NCBI GenBank assembly: GCA_014872785.1
Contig: WKFJ01000002.1
Span: forward strand, 1 to 33,727
Direction of reading: 5' to 3'
DNA from: Alteromonadaceae bacterium
GTDB taxonomy: Bacteria; Pseudomonadota; Gammaproteobacteria; Enterobacterales; Alteromonadaceae
DNA: 33,727 nucleotides
Shown here: positions 9,979 to 18,351 of the stretch, piece after piece
Layout: each line of letters opens with the position of its first letter
How positions within the stretch are numbered: position 1 is the stretch's first letter
Program-made: the position numbers and the translations under genes
Notes under the pieces: model-generated
The model's database searches: none
What the model saw: the letters and a program-made list of their open reading frames with translations, nothing else
What the model was told of the DNA's origin: nothing

Positions 9979-10561
9979 TAGAAATCTGTTGGCTGTTTGT
10001 GTTTTATTTATGGGTACTCAATATGTCAGTGCCCAAAATACGTTACAGGATCAACAGATTAGGGTTATCCGCAGTACCGACCACTACCAAGTTGAGGTAA
10101 GGGGTGATGAGTTGTTACGTACCGCCATCAAGCGAGCTTCACCCATTGTAAAAGCGGGCAAAGGGTACTTTGCTCAAACTCAATGGACGGTTGAGCCCAT
10201 GTTTGCTTTGCAAACTTATGCCGGTTTGTGTCGCGTTCGACAACTATCAGTCAAGCTCAGACTGAAAATCATGATGCCCCAATTAATAAATTCCGAACAG
10301 CTAAGTGAACAGAAGCGCAAACGTTTTGACTTCTTTTACAATGCATTGTCTAAACACGAGCGTGGCCATGCAGAAATTGCTCATGAGGCGGCTTCGGCGG
10401 TCTATCAGGCTATTTCTATGATTCCTGCCAACCTGGATTGCAAAGCGATTCATGAAAAAGTCGAGCAGAAGTATCACAGTATTTTGGAGGATTATCAGCG
10501 TAAAAATTCTGATTACGACCAAGAAACCGATTTTGGGAGAACTCAGGGAGCTGCAATCTAA
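9962..10561 (+). CDS. DUF922-type exported zinc-dependent protease-like protein
   Basis: The 199-residue product starts with a signal peptide: a basic start, a hydrophobic stretch at residues 9-19, and a likely cleavage after VSA at residue 24. It should therefore act in the periplasm or outside the cell. The sequence KHERGHAEIAHEAA contains an HExxH zinc-binding motif (His132, Glu133, His136), with His141 a possible third ligand. Together with the upstream GLCRVRQLSVKLRLKIMMP strand, this matches DUF922, described as a predicted secreted zinc protease family. No substrate is known to me. The ATG lies inside recD, so expression is probably coupled to recD. The parallel with E. coli, where the unrelated periplasmic zinc protease gene ptrA sits within recCBD, is notable but may be chance. 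Confidence 0.8.
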   Translation: MRSVINRNLLAVCVLFMGTQYVSAQNTLQDQQIRVIRSTDHYQVEVRGDELLRTAIKRASPIVKAGKGYFAQTQWTVEPMFALQTYAGLCRVRQLSVKLRLKIMMPQLINSEQLSEQKRKRFDFFYNALSKHERGHAEIAHEAASAVYQAISMIPANLDCKAIHEKVEQKYHSILEDYQRKNSDYDQETDFGRTQGAAI

Positions 10562-10632
10562 AAAAATCAATACTGAGCCAGTTTTAACTGCTCTTTGTTC
10601 AGTTTAATATCGGGAGTAGTAGGGAGTAAATT

Positions 10633-11235
10633 ATGCGTCATTTTATCATTCTGTTGTGTTTTTTCGGTTTAGCTGGCTGCAGTTCTTTTTGGTCACAATC
10701 CGCTCAAGAGCCCGAACGCACAAAGCCAAGCAAAACGGTTCTCACCCCGACAATAAACCAGTCAGATAGTACTTGTCTTGGAAATGCTTTACCACCAGGT
10801 GAAATGGTTAACTTCCTACAAAAAGCGACAAATGAGGACATGCTTCAACGAGCGTTGGGAGTATCAGGTGAAGGAGGCCTTTGTGAGGGGCAAGTATATG
10901 TTGTTACCCAAGCCTTCACTGTATATCGAGTATGGAACAGTACCAATGCTGATAGCGAACTTGGAAATTGGTGGTCGTTCTTTAAACCTGAAGGAGCAAT
11001 CTCTGACTACCGTAAAAACTTTAACATTTGCTACGAAAACTCGCCTTTGGATGTGTTGACAGCGTGCGAAATAAAAGCGGGCAGCGATATCGTTATTGGG
11101 CCTGGACAAAGTAATACCTGTGGCGAGTGGTTAACTCACCCGGTCTCGAAAAAGAAACAGATTTATCTAGAGGATGCCAATACTAAACTTGTTGAGTGTA
11201 AGACTTACCAGGGGCATTTTCAGTGGCGTCAATAG
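10633..11235 (+). CDS. Predicted outer-membrane lipoprotein, six-cysteine, function unknown
   Basis: I do not recognise this 200-residue protein. Its N-terminus is a lipoprotein signal with lipobox LAGC, so Cys16 should be lipidated. Ser17 after it is compatible with sorting to the outer membrane. A polar linker rich in Ser, Pro and Lys follows to about residue 45. The mature domain contains six cysteines (48, 84, 133, 145, 163, 189), enough for three disulfides, and is rich in aromatic residues. A good ribosome binding site (agggag) precedes the ATG. It lies 71 bp after the DUF922 gene on the same strand and may be its co-transcribed partner. It is the last gene before the strand switch at lpxH. 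Confidence 0.8.
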   Translation: MRHFIILLCFFGLAGCSSFWSQSAQEPERTKPSKTVLTPTINQSDSTCLGNALPPGEMVNFLQKATNEDMLQRALGVSGEGGLCEGQVYVVTQAFTVYRVWNSTNADSELGNWWSFFKPEGAISDYRKNFNICYENSPLDVLTACEIKAGSDIVIGPGQSNTCGEWLTHPVSKKKQIYLEDANTKLVECKTYQGHFQWRQ

Positions 11236-11257
11236 GGAAGAAATATCAAGGTTAGCG

Positions 11258-11995
11258 CTATATCAGTTTGAAGGGGAGAGATACTAAATCCCAGTCCGTG
11301 TCAGTTACCTTCAAATAGCTGCCCTGTTCATACCAATCACCTAGGACGATGCGTTGGCCTTCGCCCGCTTTGAGTTCAATTTGATGTTTGTTTGGACGAT
11401 GAGTGTGACCATGCACAAGATAACGAACATCATTGTCTTCCATTACCTTTATAACTTCACTGGGGGTCACATCCATTATCATTTGTGTCAAGTGACGTTG
11501 GTTTTCTTTGCTAACTTCTCTACCTTTTTTGGCAAGCTTTTTACGAACAAACAAAGGCAGTGACAATACCAGACGCGGCCACCACCAACTGCGTGATTTT
11601 TTGCGGAAGTTTTGATAAGCAACATCCTGAGTACAAAGCTGGTCGCCATGCATAATTAACGTGCGTGTACCATATAAATCAACGACAGTGTCTTGAGGTA
11701 AAATGTTAAATTTGGCACGTTCGGCGTATCTGTTTCTCAGCAAGAAATCTCGATTGCCATGAATAAAGTATACCGGAATATTCTTCTTTTCTAACGAGGC
11801 AATAAGTGCCGCAATATCGTTAGTAAAAGCGTTAATATCATCATCGCCAATCCAGACTTCAAATAGATCACCAAGTACATACAGTGCGTCTGTATTGTCA
11901 TCAATAGTCTCAATAAACGTTCGAAAACATTTTGTGATATCTGGTCGCTCTGCACTTAGGTGAAGGTCAGCTATGAATATGGTTTGACGAGTCAT
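11258..11995 (-). CDS. lpxH: UDP-2,3-diacylglucosamine diphosphatase LpxH
   Basis: LpxH hydrolyses UDP-2,3-diacylglucosamine to lipid X and UMP at the inner face of the inner membrane, the fourth step of lipid A synthesis. The calcineurin-like metallophosphatase motifs are all visible: FIADLHLS (Asp10, His12), GDLFEVWIGDDD, HGNRDFLL, MHGDQL and VHGHTHRPNKH. I place the start at ATG 11995, giving 245 residues (E. coli 240) and beginning MTRQTIFIADLHLS as in the family. An in-frame TTG at 12037 would add 14 unrelated residues. No strong Shine-Dalgarno precedes the ATG. The gene lies 66 bp downstream of ppiB on the same strand, with an inverted repeat between them, so it is probably co-transcribed. 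Confidence 0.95.
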   Translation of the reverse strand: MTRQTIFIADLHLSAERPDITKCFRTFIETIDDNTDALYVLGDLFEVWIGDDDINAFTNDIAALIASLEKKNIPVYFIHGNRDFLLRNRYAERAKFNILPQDTVVDLYGTRTLIMHGDQLCTQDVAYQNFRKKSRSWWWPRLVLSLPLFVRKKLAKKGREVSKENQRHLTQMIMDVTPSEVIKVMEDNDVRYLVHGHTHRPNKHQIELKAGEGQRIVLGDWYEQGSYLKVTDTDWDLVSLPFKLI

Positions 11996-12025
11996 GTTGG
12001 AAAATAGCAGTTTGCAATTTGAGGA

Positions 12026-12050
12026 CGAAGAACGCAATTTGCGTCCTTCG
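12026..12050 (-). promoter_or_regulatory. Inverted repeat between ppiB and lpxH
   Basis: A 25-base sequence forms two 12-base arms around one central base, with a single G-T mismatch on the minus strand. It can fold as a stem of about ten pairs with a small loop. It starts 11 bases after the ppiB stop and ends about 30 bases before the lpxH ATG. No run of T follows on the minus strand, so it is not a typical terminator. It could stabilise the 3' end of the ppiB message or tune lpxH expression. Confidence 0.5.
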
Positions 12051-12061
12051 CATCAGAGGTT

Positions 12062-12556
12062 TTACTCTTCGGTTTCTGCCTTTTCGATAATAACATCTTC
12101 TACTGGTACGTCTTGATGGCCAGCGGCAAAGCCTGTTTTAACACCTTTGATTTTTTCGACAACGTCCATACCTTCTACCACTTCACCAAACACGCAGTAT
12201 CCCCAACCGTCTCTGCTTTCAGAAGAAAAGTTTAGAAAACCGTTATCTGATACATTAATGAAGAATTGCGCTGTTGCTGAATGTGGATCCATGGTTCTTG
12301 CCATAGCAATTGTGCCTTTCGTGTTTGAAAGGCCATTGTTTGCTTCGTTTTGGATAGGTGCTTTAGTCGTTTTTTGATCCATTCCTGGTTCCATACCACC
12401 ACCTTGAATCATGAATCCATCGATAACACGATGAAAAATGGTGTTGTCATAGAAGCCGTCTTTTACATAGCTCAGGAAGTTTTCTACTGTGACTGGCGCT
12501 TTTTCCGCATCCAGCTTTAACTTAATTGTTCCCATGTTGGTTTGAAGAGAGACCAT
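12062..12556 (-). CDS. ppiB: Peptidyl-prolyl cis-trans isomerase B (cyclophilin)
   Basis: This 164-residue protein is a single cyclophilin domain, the same length as E. coli PpiB. It catalyses cis-trans isomerisation of proline peptide bonds. Catalytic and binding motifs are visible: [14 protein letters not shown] around residues 40-53, [17 protein letters not shown] around 86-102, and [16 protein letters not shown] near 118-133. It has no signal peptide, so it is the cytoplasmic form. A strong ribosome binding site (aaggtagg) precedes the ATG. The 194 bp between it and the end of the cys operon should hold its promoter, but I could not place -35 and -10 boxes with confidence. Confidence 0.96.
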   Translation of the reverse strand: MVSLQTNMGTIKLKLDAEKAPVTVENFLSYVKDGFYDNTIFHRVIDGFMIQGGGMEPGMDQKTTKAPIQNEANNGLSNTKGTIAMARTMDPHSATAQFFINVSDNGFLNFSSESRDGWGYCVFGEVVEGMDVVEKIKGVKTGFAAGHQDVPVEDVIIEKAETEE

Positions 12557-12750
12557 GTTTACCTACCTTAGACAGTGTTTAAAGTGCAAAGCATCTAGGT
12601 TAATGAGAAGAAAATATCAGCCCGTTATACCGTTTCAGCTCGCAATGAATTTCAGTACAAATTAGGCGCGAAGAATAGCATTTTTGACTTTCAGAAGTAA
12701 CCGATAATTGTCGTGTTCTAGCAATATAAACTTGGCGAAGATGTAACCGC

Positions 12751-14478
12751 CTATAGTTGATACTGCCATTTTAACAGAAGTAAAACGACGCTCGAGTATG
12801 CGAAAGACACAGGAAGTCCAAACTTCACAAAGTCGATGAATCGGTAACCGCCTGCGCTAAAAACGAGCAAATTAGTTTGATATCCGTAGGGCGATAAGAA
12901 GCTCGCGCTGGCGGCAAAAGCAACCGCTAAGGCAAAAGCCATGACAGGCAGTCCCAATGCTTCTGCTACCCCAATCGCAAAGGGGAACATCAGCGCTGCT
13001 GCGGCATTATTGGTGACCAGTTCTGTCAATATAAGGGTTACTACATAGATAGTAAGTAGCGCGACAAAAGGAGAGGCGACAGACAGAAACGGGTGTAAGG
13101 TATCTGTCATCATTGCAATCAAACCGGAGGATTGCAGGGCTTTGGCAAGTGAAAGTGCCCCTACAATGATGACGATGAGGTTAACGGGTAAGCTACGTTT
13201 AATCTCATTACTGCTAATAACGTCTGTTATCAGGTAAACCATAAGTAAGATTATAAGCACGACATCGAGCGAAATAATTTCAAATGCAGCTGCGAGTATA
13301 GCTAATAAAAATCCGCCAATGGCGAGTTTATCTTGTGCTTTACCCAGTTTTTTATTGACCTTTAATTCGCTCAACACGAAAAAGTTGTTGTTGATGTTGG
13401 GGCGATTGCGAAAGTCATTATCGGTGGCCAATAGCAAAAAGTCTCCAGCCTTTAAGGTTATTTCTCCTAACTTTCCACTCAAACGCCCACCGTCGCGCCT
13501 AATTGCGACAACAGCAGCGTCAAACATGGAGCGAAAGCCAACCTGTTTTAACGTTTTCCCTATAAGTTGGGCGCGGTTGGATACTACAACTTCGGTCAAG
13601 TTTTCCCGCAACAATCCATTACTATCAGCAAAAAAGCTCAATCCATCGATATGATCTAGGCTGTCTACTTTTGCAATGTTGCCGGAGAAGATCAGTTTGT
13701 CACCTGATTCTATAATCATATCTGGGCTAACTGGGCTAATTAACCGCTTGTTTCTCACCAGTTCTACCAGAAAGAGTTCTGGCAGGTTACGCAGATGATT
13801 ACTTTCGACTGTTTTGCCAATAAGTTGTGAGTTGGGCTCTACTTTGGCTTCTATTAGATAGGTTTTGTAATTATCTTCTTTCGCGCTGGTTTCCGGAAGA
13901 AAAGGAATTATCAAGTAAATCAATGCACAGCAAATAAGCCCCGCGGTTAAACCGTAGAGGGTAAAATCAAAAAAGTTGAAGCCTGCTCCAGTGTGTTCAA
14001 TCAGGAAGCTATCAACGATGAGGTTGGTAGAGGTACCAACGAGGGTGACGGTGCCGCCCAAAATAGCCGCATAGGATAAAGGTATCAATAATTTCGAAGG
14101 TGCGATGTATTGATTGTGCTTGAGTGCTGAAATTAATGTTGCAACTACCGCTGTGTTATTTAGCAGTGCTGAAGAGAAAAACGAAAGTGATAAAATCTTT
14201 ACGATTGATTTAGGCTGGTTCTTTTCAACCAGACCACGGGATAATTTTTTCATCATACCCGTTTTGTCCACGACGACACTGCACAGTAGCAGCAGTACCA
14301 GTATGACTAAACCTTTGTTGCTCAGGTTGAGCAGAACCTCTTGAAATGCGATGGCATTGCACAAAATCAATGCAAGCGTGCCCACAGCAAAGATAAAGCT
14401 GGGACTTTTATTGGAAAATATGAGGGAGAACAGGGTACTTAGGAATATCCCAAGTACCATGAATTGCTCAAATGACAT
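12751..14478 (-). CDS. SLC13/DASS-family anion permease with RCK_C domains, likely sulfate uptake
   Basis: The 575-residue protein has about six hydrophobic segments in each half, separated by a soluble central part (about residues 200-380) that holds two TrkA-C/RCK_C-type modules. The repeated SNT-like motifs of the family are visible as LLNNTAVVA with LVGTSTNLIV in the first half and VTNNAAAALMFP with SPYGYQTNLLV in the second. DASS proteins import di- and tricarboxylates or sulfate, usually with sodium. The gene overlaps the cysN stop by one base (TAATG) and ends the cys operon, which points to sulfate or another sulfur oxyanion as substrate. That assignment rests on context, not on visible substrate-specific residues. 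Confidence 0.88.
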   Translation of the reverse strand: MSFEQFMVLGIFLSTLFSLIFSNKSPSFIFAVGTLALILCNAIAFQEVLLNLSNKGLVILVLLLLCSVVVDKTGMMKKLSRGLVEKNQPKSIVKILSLSFFSSALLNNTAVVATLISALKHNQYIAPSKLLIPLSYAAILGGTVTLVGTSTNLIVDSFLIEHTGAGFNFFDFTLYGLTAGLICCALIYLIIPFLPETSAKEDNYKTYLIEAKVEPNSQLIGKTVESNHLRNLPELFLVELVRNKRLISPVSPDMIIESGDKLIFSGNIAKVDSLDHIDGLSFFADSNGLLRENLTEVVVSNRAQLIGKTLKQVGFRSMFDAAVVAIRRDGGRLSGKLGEITLKAGDFLLLATDNDFRNRPNINNNFFVLSELKVNKKLGKAQDKLAIGGFLLAILAAAFEIISLDVVLIILLMVYLITDVISSNEIKRSLPVNLIVIIVGALSLAKALQSSGLIAMMTDTLHPFLSVASPFVALLTIYVVTLILTELVTNNAAAALMFPFAIGVAEALGLPVMAFALAVAFAASASFLSPYGYQTNLLVFSAGGYRFIDFVKFGLPVSFAYSSVVLLLLKWQYQL

Positions 14479-15902
14479 TATGACTTGTTTATCAATTTAC
14501 TGATGTCCAATGCTTCCCAATGCGGGAAGTGTTTGTGAACAAGCTGGTTGAGTTCCAATTCAAACTCGCTGAAGTCAGATTGATTAGCGCTATTTTCCTG
14601 TATTTTCTCCACAATCATGCCAGCGCCGACTGTGGCATTACTAATACGATCGATAACGATAAAGGCACCAGTTGCACGGTTTTGCTTGTAGGCATCAGCC
14701 ATAACCTGTTGGGTTAATTTCAATGAGACAAGCCCAATTTCATTTAACTCAAGATGCATCGCTTCACTGGTTTCAAGCGTATTTACGTCAATTTTGTGAT
14801 GGATGTCTGCAATCGAGCCAAACACCTTTTTAGTGGCAAATTTAATAGCATATTGCTTGTTAGGCATTAGCGCCTCTTCAGCCATCCATACCAAATGTGC
14901 GGAATAATTGGCTGACGTTATCGGTTCATTCCCCGTCTTGGTCAGCATATCACCGCGTGAGATATCGATTTCATCTTCTAGAGTGATAGTCACTGCTTGA
15001 GGGGTATGGGCGTACTGCAATTCACTGTCAAAGGTTACTATAGACTTTACCGTTGAAGATTTGCCTGAAGGCAGGGCTGTCACCTTGTCACCGACTTTAA
15101 TATCACCTGAAACAACGGTGCCTGCAAAGCCTCTAAAATCAAGATTAGGACGGTTTACGTATTGCACTGGAAATCTAAAATCTGAGGTGTTGCGATGACC
15201 TGAAATTTCTAGATTTTCCAACAGGCGAATCATTGGTTCACCTTCATACCAAGACAGCGCTTCGGTGTTATTGACCACATTGTCGCCATTTAAGGCCGAC
15301 ATCGGACAGAAGTGAATTTCAGCAAAGTCGAGTTGGTCTGAAAATTCTAGATAATCAGCTTTGATTTTTTCGAATACATCTTGGCGGTAGTCAACCAGAT
15401 CCATTTTGTTAACGGCGACGATAATTTGTTTGATGCCCAACAACGACACCAAGAATGAATGTCGCTTGGTTTGTGTTTTTACACCATTTCTGGCGTCGAC
15501 CAGTATGATCGCTAAATCACAGGTTGATGCACCAGTTACCATGTTTCTGGTGTACTGCTCATGCCCTGGTGTATCCGCAATAATAAACTTGCGCTTTTCC
15601 GTTGAAAAATAGCGATAGGCTACATCAATGGTAATGCCTTGTTCACGCTCTGATTGGAGGCCATCGACTAGCAGCGCTAGGTCTACTTTTTCTCCAGTAG
15701 TACCCACTTTTTTACTGTCTTTTACAACAGCGGCAAGTTGGTCTTCATAAATCATTTTTGAGTCGTGCAACAAGCGTCCGATCAAGGTACTTTTACCGTC
15801 GTCAACGCTACCGCACGTCAAAAAACGCAGTAGGTCTTTTCGTTCGTGTTGGTCAAGATAGGCTAAAACATCTTGCTGCAATAATTCGTTTTCACTATGC
15901 AT
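14478..15902 (-). CDS. cysN: Sulfate adenylyltransferase subunit 1 (GTPase) CysN
   Basis: CysN is the regulatory GTPase of ATP sulfurylase; GTP hydrolysis drives formation of APS from ATP and sulfate by CysD. The 474-residue protein has the G1 motif GSVDDGKST at residues 31-39, the G3 motif [12 protein letters not shown] and the G4 motif NKMD, followed by the EF-Tu-like beta-barrel domains. The length equals E. coli CysN (475), so there is no CysC fusion at the C-terminus as in NodQ-type enzymes. It starts 3 bases after the cysQ stop and its stop overlaps the transporter start. It is separated from its partner cysD by cysC and cysQ, whereas cysD and cysN are adjacent in E. coli. Confidence 0.96.
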   Translation of the reverse strand: MHSENELLQQDVLAYLDQHERKDLLRFLTCGSVDDGKSTLIGRLLHDSKMIYEDQLAAVVKDSKKVGTTGEKVDLALLVDGLQSEREQGITIDVAYRYFSTEKRKFIIADTPGHEQYTRNMVTGASTCDLAIILVDARNGVKTQTKRHSFLVSLLGIKQIIVAVNKMDLVDYRQDVFEKIKADYLEFSDQLDFAEIHFCPMSALNGDNVVNNTEALSWYEGEPMIRLLENLEISGHRNTSDFRFPVQYVNRPNLDFRGFAGTVVSGDIKVGDKVTALPSGKSSTVKSIVTFDSELQYAHTPQAVTITLEDEIDISRGDMLTKTGNEPITSANYSAHLVWMAEEALMPNKQYAIKFATKKVFGSIADIHHKIDVNTLETSEAMHLELNEIGLVSLKLTQQVMADAYKQNRATGAFIVIDRISNATVGAGMIVEKIQENSANQSDFSEFELELNQLVHKHFPHWEALDISKLINKS

Positions 15903-15905
15903 TGC

Positions 15906-16706
15906 TTAGGCGCTCACTAAAAAATAAGGATTTAAAATAGATTCTTTTTGGTTGTATTGAAGCACGGTTCCCGAGTCTTCATACACATTCGTATTTGGGT
16001 TCTGATGCATTACAGTTACTCTGCCACCGGCAGCATTTACCACTGCATGTGCAGCTCCGGTGTCCCACTCAGACGTAGGTCCCAGCCGGGGATACAAATC
16101 CGCAGCGCCCTCTGCAACTAAGCATAGTTTCAAGGAACTTCCCATTGCCACCAATTCACACGGTTTACCTAGACTGTCTAGATATCCTTGGATTTCTGGT
16201 GATTGGTGGGAACGACTTCCGACGATTTTCAATGACTCTGTTGACGTGGCTTTAGGCGCGATTTTTATGGTGTCTCCCGCTGCATCCTGCTTACTTGCTC
16301 CGAGTGACACTGCACCGTAATAGGTAACATCCAAAGCTGGTGCATACACTACACCTAGCGTAGGTTCACCGTTTTCTATCAGCGCAATATTGACTGTAAA
16401 TTCACCATTTTTCTTGATGAATTCTTTAGTGCCGTCAAGTGGGTCGATTAACCAATATGACTGCCATTGTTTACGTGTATTCCAGTCGATATCAGCAGAT
16501 TCCTCAGATAAAATGGGAAGTGAAGATATCTCTTCGAGACCAGCGACAATGCAATGGTGTGACGCTAAATCTGCTTCTGTTAACGGACTTTGATCAGACT
16601 TTTCGATGATTTCGAAGTCTTTTTGATAAATTTCCATTATCTTTGCACCCGCGGCCTTGCTGATGAGAACACACTGATCCTGTAGCTGTTGATAATCCAT
16701 TGCCAT
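15906..16706 (-). CDS. cysQ: 3'(2'),5'-bisphosphate nucleotidase CysQ
   Basis: CysQ removes the 3'-phosphate of PAP, the inhibitory by-product of PAPS reduction. The 266-residue protein belongs to the inositol monophosphatase-like, lithium-sensitive family. Metal-binding motifs are visible: LSEES at about residues 66-70, IDPLDGTKEF at about 87-96, and SEWDTGAAHAV at about 214-224. The length is close to E. coli CysQ (246). The ATG shares one base with the stop of the full-length cysC reading frame (TAATG). That overlap is independent evidence that cysC originally ran to 16706. Confidence 0.95.
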   Translation of the reverse strand: MAMDYQQLQDQCVLISKAAGAKIMEIYQKDFEIIEKSDQSPLTEADLASHHCIVAGLEEISSLPILSEESADIDWNTRKQWQSYWLIDPLDGTKEFIKKNGEFTVNIALIENGEPTLGVVYAPALDVTYYGAVSLGASKQDAAGDTIKIAPKATSTESLKIVGSRSHQSPEIQGYLDSLGKPCELVAMGSSLKLCLVAEGAADLYPRLGPTSEWDTGAAHAVVNAAGGRVTVMHQNPNTNVYEDSGTVLQYNQKESILNPYFLVSA

Positions 16707-17301
16707 TACTTAATAAGACCTCTTTGTCTTAACTGTTCAATAATTTGTTCAGCCGCTTGCTCTGCAGATTGTCCATCATATTGCAGGTGAACTTCCGGAT
16801 TTTCTGGCGCCTCATAAGGCGAGTCAATGCCGGTGAAAGACTTAATGTCACCTTGTCTTGCTTTTTGGTACAGCCCTTTGGGGTCGCGTTTTTCGCAGAC
16901 CTCAAGCGGCGTATCTACAAAACCTCGATGAATTCATTATCTTCGAGCAAATTTCTGCAAAAATCACGATCCGCTTTGAACGGTGAAATAAAGGCTGTGA
17001 GTACTAGACAGCCTGAATCGACGAATAACTTAGCCACCTCACTGATGCGACGGATATTCTCCACTCTATCTTTATCTGAAAAGCCCAAATCACCGCACAG
17101 TCCATGACGAACGTTATCGCCGTCTAGTAAATAAGTGTGCTGTCCATTCGCTACTAATTTTTGCTCTAGCAAATTGGCAACAGTGGACTTACCTGAACCA
17201 CTTAAGCCAGTAAACCAAATTACCGCGGGTTTTTGTGATTTTAGTTCACTGCGCTTGGTTTTATCGATTTTGTGTTCATGCCATACGATATTGTCCGTCA
17301 T
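16706..17301 (-). pseudogene. cysC: Adenylyl-sulfate kinase CysC, disrupted by a one-base frameshift
   Basis: CysC phosphorylates APS to PAPS. The first 128 codons (17301 to 16915) encode the P-loop GLSGSGKST (residues 32-40), DGDNVRHGL and the [10 protein letters not shown] segment with Ser106, equivalent to E. coli Ser109. They then hit a TAG just after ...EFIEV. Adding one T to the run of four (A run at 16919-16922 on the plus strand) restores [37 protein letters not shown] and the C-terminal LRQRGLIK, ending in TAA at 16706. The restored protein would be 198 residues (E. coli 201). The truncated product lacks the KGLY and FTGIDSPYE substrate-binding segments and should be inactive. A sequencing or assembly error in the homopolymer is the most likely cause; a true mutation is the alternative. 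Confidence 0.93.
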
Positions 17302-18215
17302 TAGAAGTAACCCTCCATCTTCTTCTTCTCCATTGAGCCTGAAGAGTCGTGATCAATAACGCGCCCCTGACGTTCAGAGGTTTTGGTTAGCAACATTTCT
17401 TGAATGACCTCTGGTAGGGTCGACGCCGTTGATTCAACCGCGCCAGTTAAAGGATAACAGCCCAGTGTTCTGAATCTAACCGAACGCATTTCCGGTACCT
17501 CGCCTTCTTTTAGCGGCATTCTGTCATCGTCTACCATGATAAGTACGCCATCTCTTTCAACAACGGGACGCTCTTTGGCAAGATATAGGCTTGGAATTTC
17601 GATGTTTTCCATATAGATGTATTGCCAGATATCTAGCTCTGTCCAGTTAGACATAGGAAACACGCGAATACTCTCACCTTGATTGATTTGAGAGTTGTAA
17701 ATATTCCACAATTCGGGACGCTGGTTTTTGGGATCCCAGCGATGGTTCTCATCTCTAAAGGAATAGACTCGCTCTTTGGCTCGAGATTTTTCTTCATCCC
17801 TACGAGCGCCACCAAACGCCGCGTCAAACTTGTATTTACTTAGCGCTTGTTTCAGCGCCATCGTTTTCATGATGTCGGTATATTTAGCACTACCGTGGGT
17901 AAATGGTGTGATTTTATCTCCAGCACCATCTTGGTTGGTGTAAACGCGTAAGTCTAATGAATGCTCCTCAGCCATACGGTTTCTGAAGGCAATCATTTCC
18001 TTAAACTTCCAGGTCGTGTCAATGTGCATTAACGGAAACGGCACGGTACCCGGATAAAAGGCTTTTCTTGCCAGGTGCAGCAATACAGATGAGTCTTTAC
18101 CCACCGAATAGAGCATTACCGGATTTTCAAATTCCGATGCCACTTCCCTGAATATGTGAATACTCTCAGCTTCGAGCTGCTTTAGATGTGAAAAAGAAGG
18201 TAGTTCAGTAGACAT
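17301..18215 (-). CDS. cysD: Sulfate adenylyltransferase subunit 2 CysD
   Basis: CysD is the catalytic subunit of ATP sulfurylase, forming APS from ATP and sulfate together with CysN. The 304-residue protein (E. coli 302) has the PP-loop SVGKDSSV at residues 37-44, [16 protein letters not shown], and the C-terminal [17 protein letters not shown] stretch typical of the PAPS reductase/ATP sulfurylase fold. It is the first gene of the operon. Its TAA overlaps the cysC ATG by one base. Upstream lies 136 bp with a perfect -10 box and a palindrome overlapping the -35 position, consistent with a regulated promoter such as CysB would control. Confidence 0.97.
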   Translation of the reverse strand: MSTELPSFSHLKQLEAESIHIFREVASEFENPVMLYSVGKDSSVLLHLARKAFYPGTVPFPLMHIDTTWKFKEMIAFRNRMAEEHSLDLRVYTNQDGAGDKITPFTHGSAKYTDIMKTMALKQALSKYKFDAAFGGARRDEEKSRAKERVYSFRDENHRWDPKNQRPELWNIYNSQINQGESIRVFPMSNWTELDIWQYIYMENIEIPSLYLAKERPVVERDGVLIMVDDDRMPLKEGEVPEMRSVRFRTLGCYPLTGAVESTASTLPEVIQEMLLTKTSERQGRVIDHDSSGSMEKKKMEGYF

Positions 18216-18256
18216 AGCAAACCATTAATTCTAAGTTATAACCAATATATTAATCT

Positions 18257-18288
18257 ATTATAAGCTTAGAACTCTATCATAATTATGA
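18257..18288 (-). promoter_or_regulatory. Candidate cysD operon promoter with palindrome at -35
   Basis: On the minus strand a perfect TATAAT (plus positions 18257-18262) lies about 42 bases before the cysD ATG. No good -35 hexamer stands at 16-18 bp. Instead a perfect 12-bp palindrome, tcataattatga (18277-18288), covers that position. A strong -10 with a weak -35 is typical of activator-dependent promoters, and cys operons in gammaproteobacteria depend on the LysR-type activator CysB. Which regulator, if any, binds this palindrome is not shown by the sequence. Confidence 0.5.
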
Positions 18289-18351
18289 CAGCTGGCAGTA
18301 TTTCTTTTTAAACTATATAAAAGCTAAAACGCCTATGAAAAGGGTGATCTG

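Noticed and set aside
16915..16925. Programmed -1 frameshift in cysC
   Set aside because: The GAG GTT TTG TAG context does not form a canonical X XXY YYZ slippery heptamer, and CysC is not known to use recoding. It is kept only as a remote alternative.
16745..17107. Plus-strand open frame of 120 codons across the cysC region
   Set aside because: It lies antisense to cysC over the frameshift, has no ribosome binding site and its product resembles nothing. The restored minus-strand frame explains the conservation-like motifs.
16915..17301. A genuinely short, 128-residue CysC
   Set aside because: It would lack essential substrate-binding motifs, and the missing part is encoded directly downstream in the neighbouring frame and ends exactly at the cysQ start.
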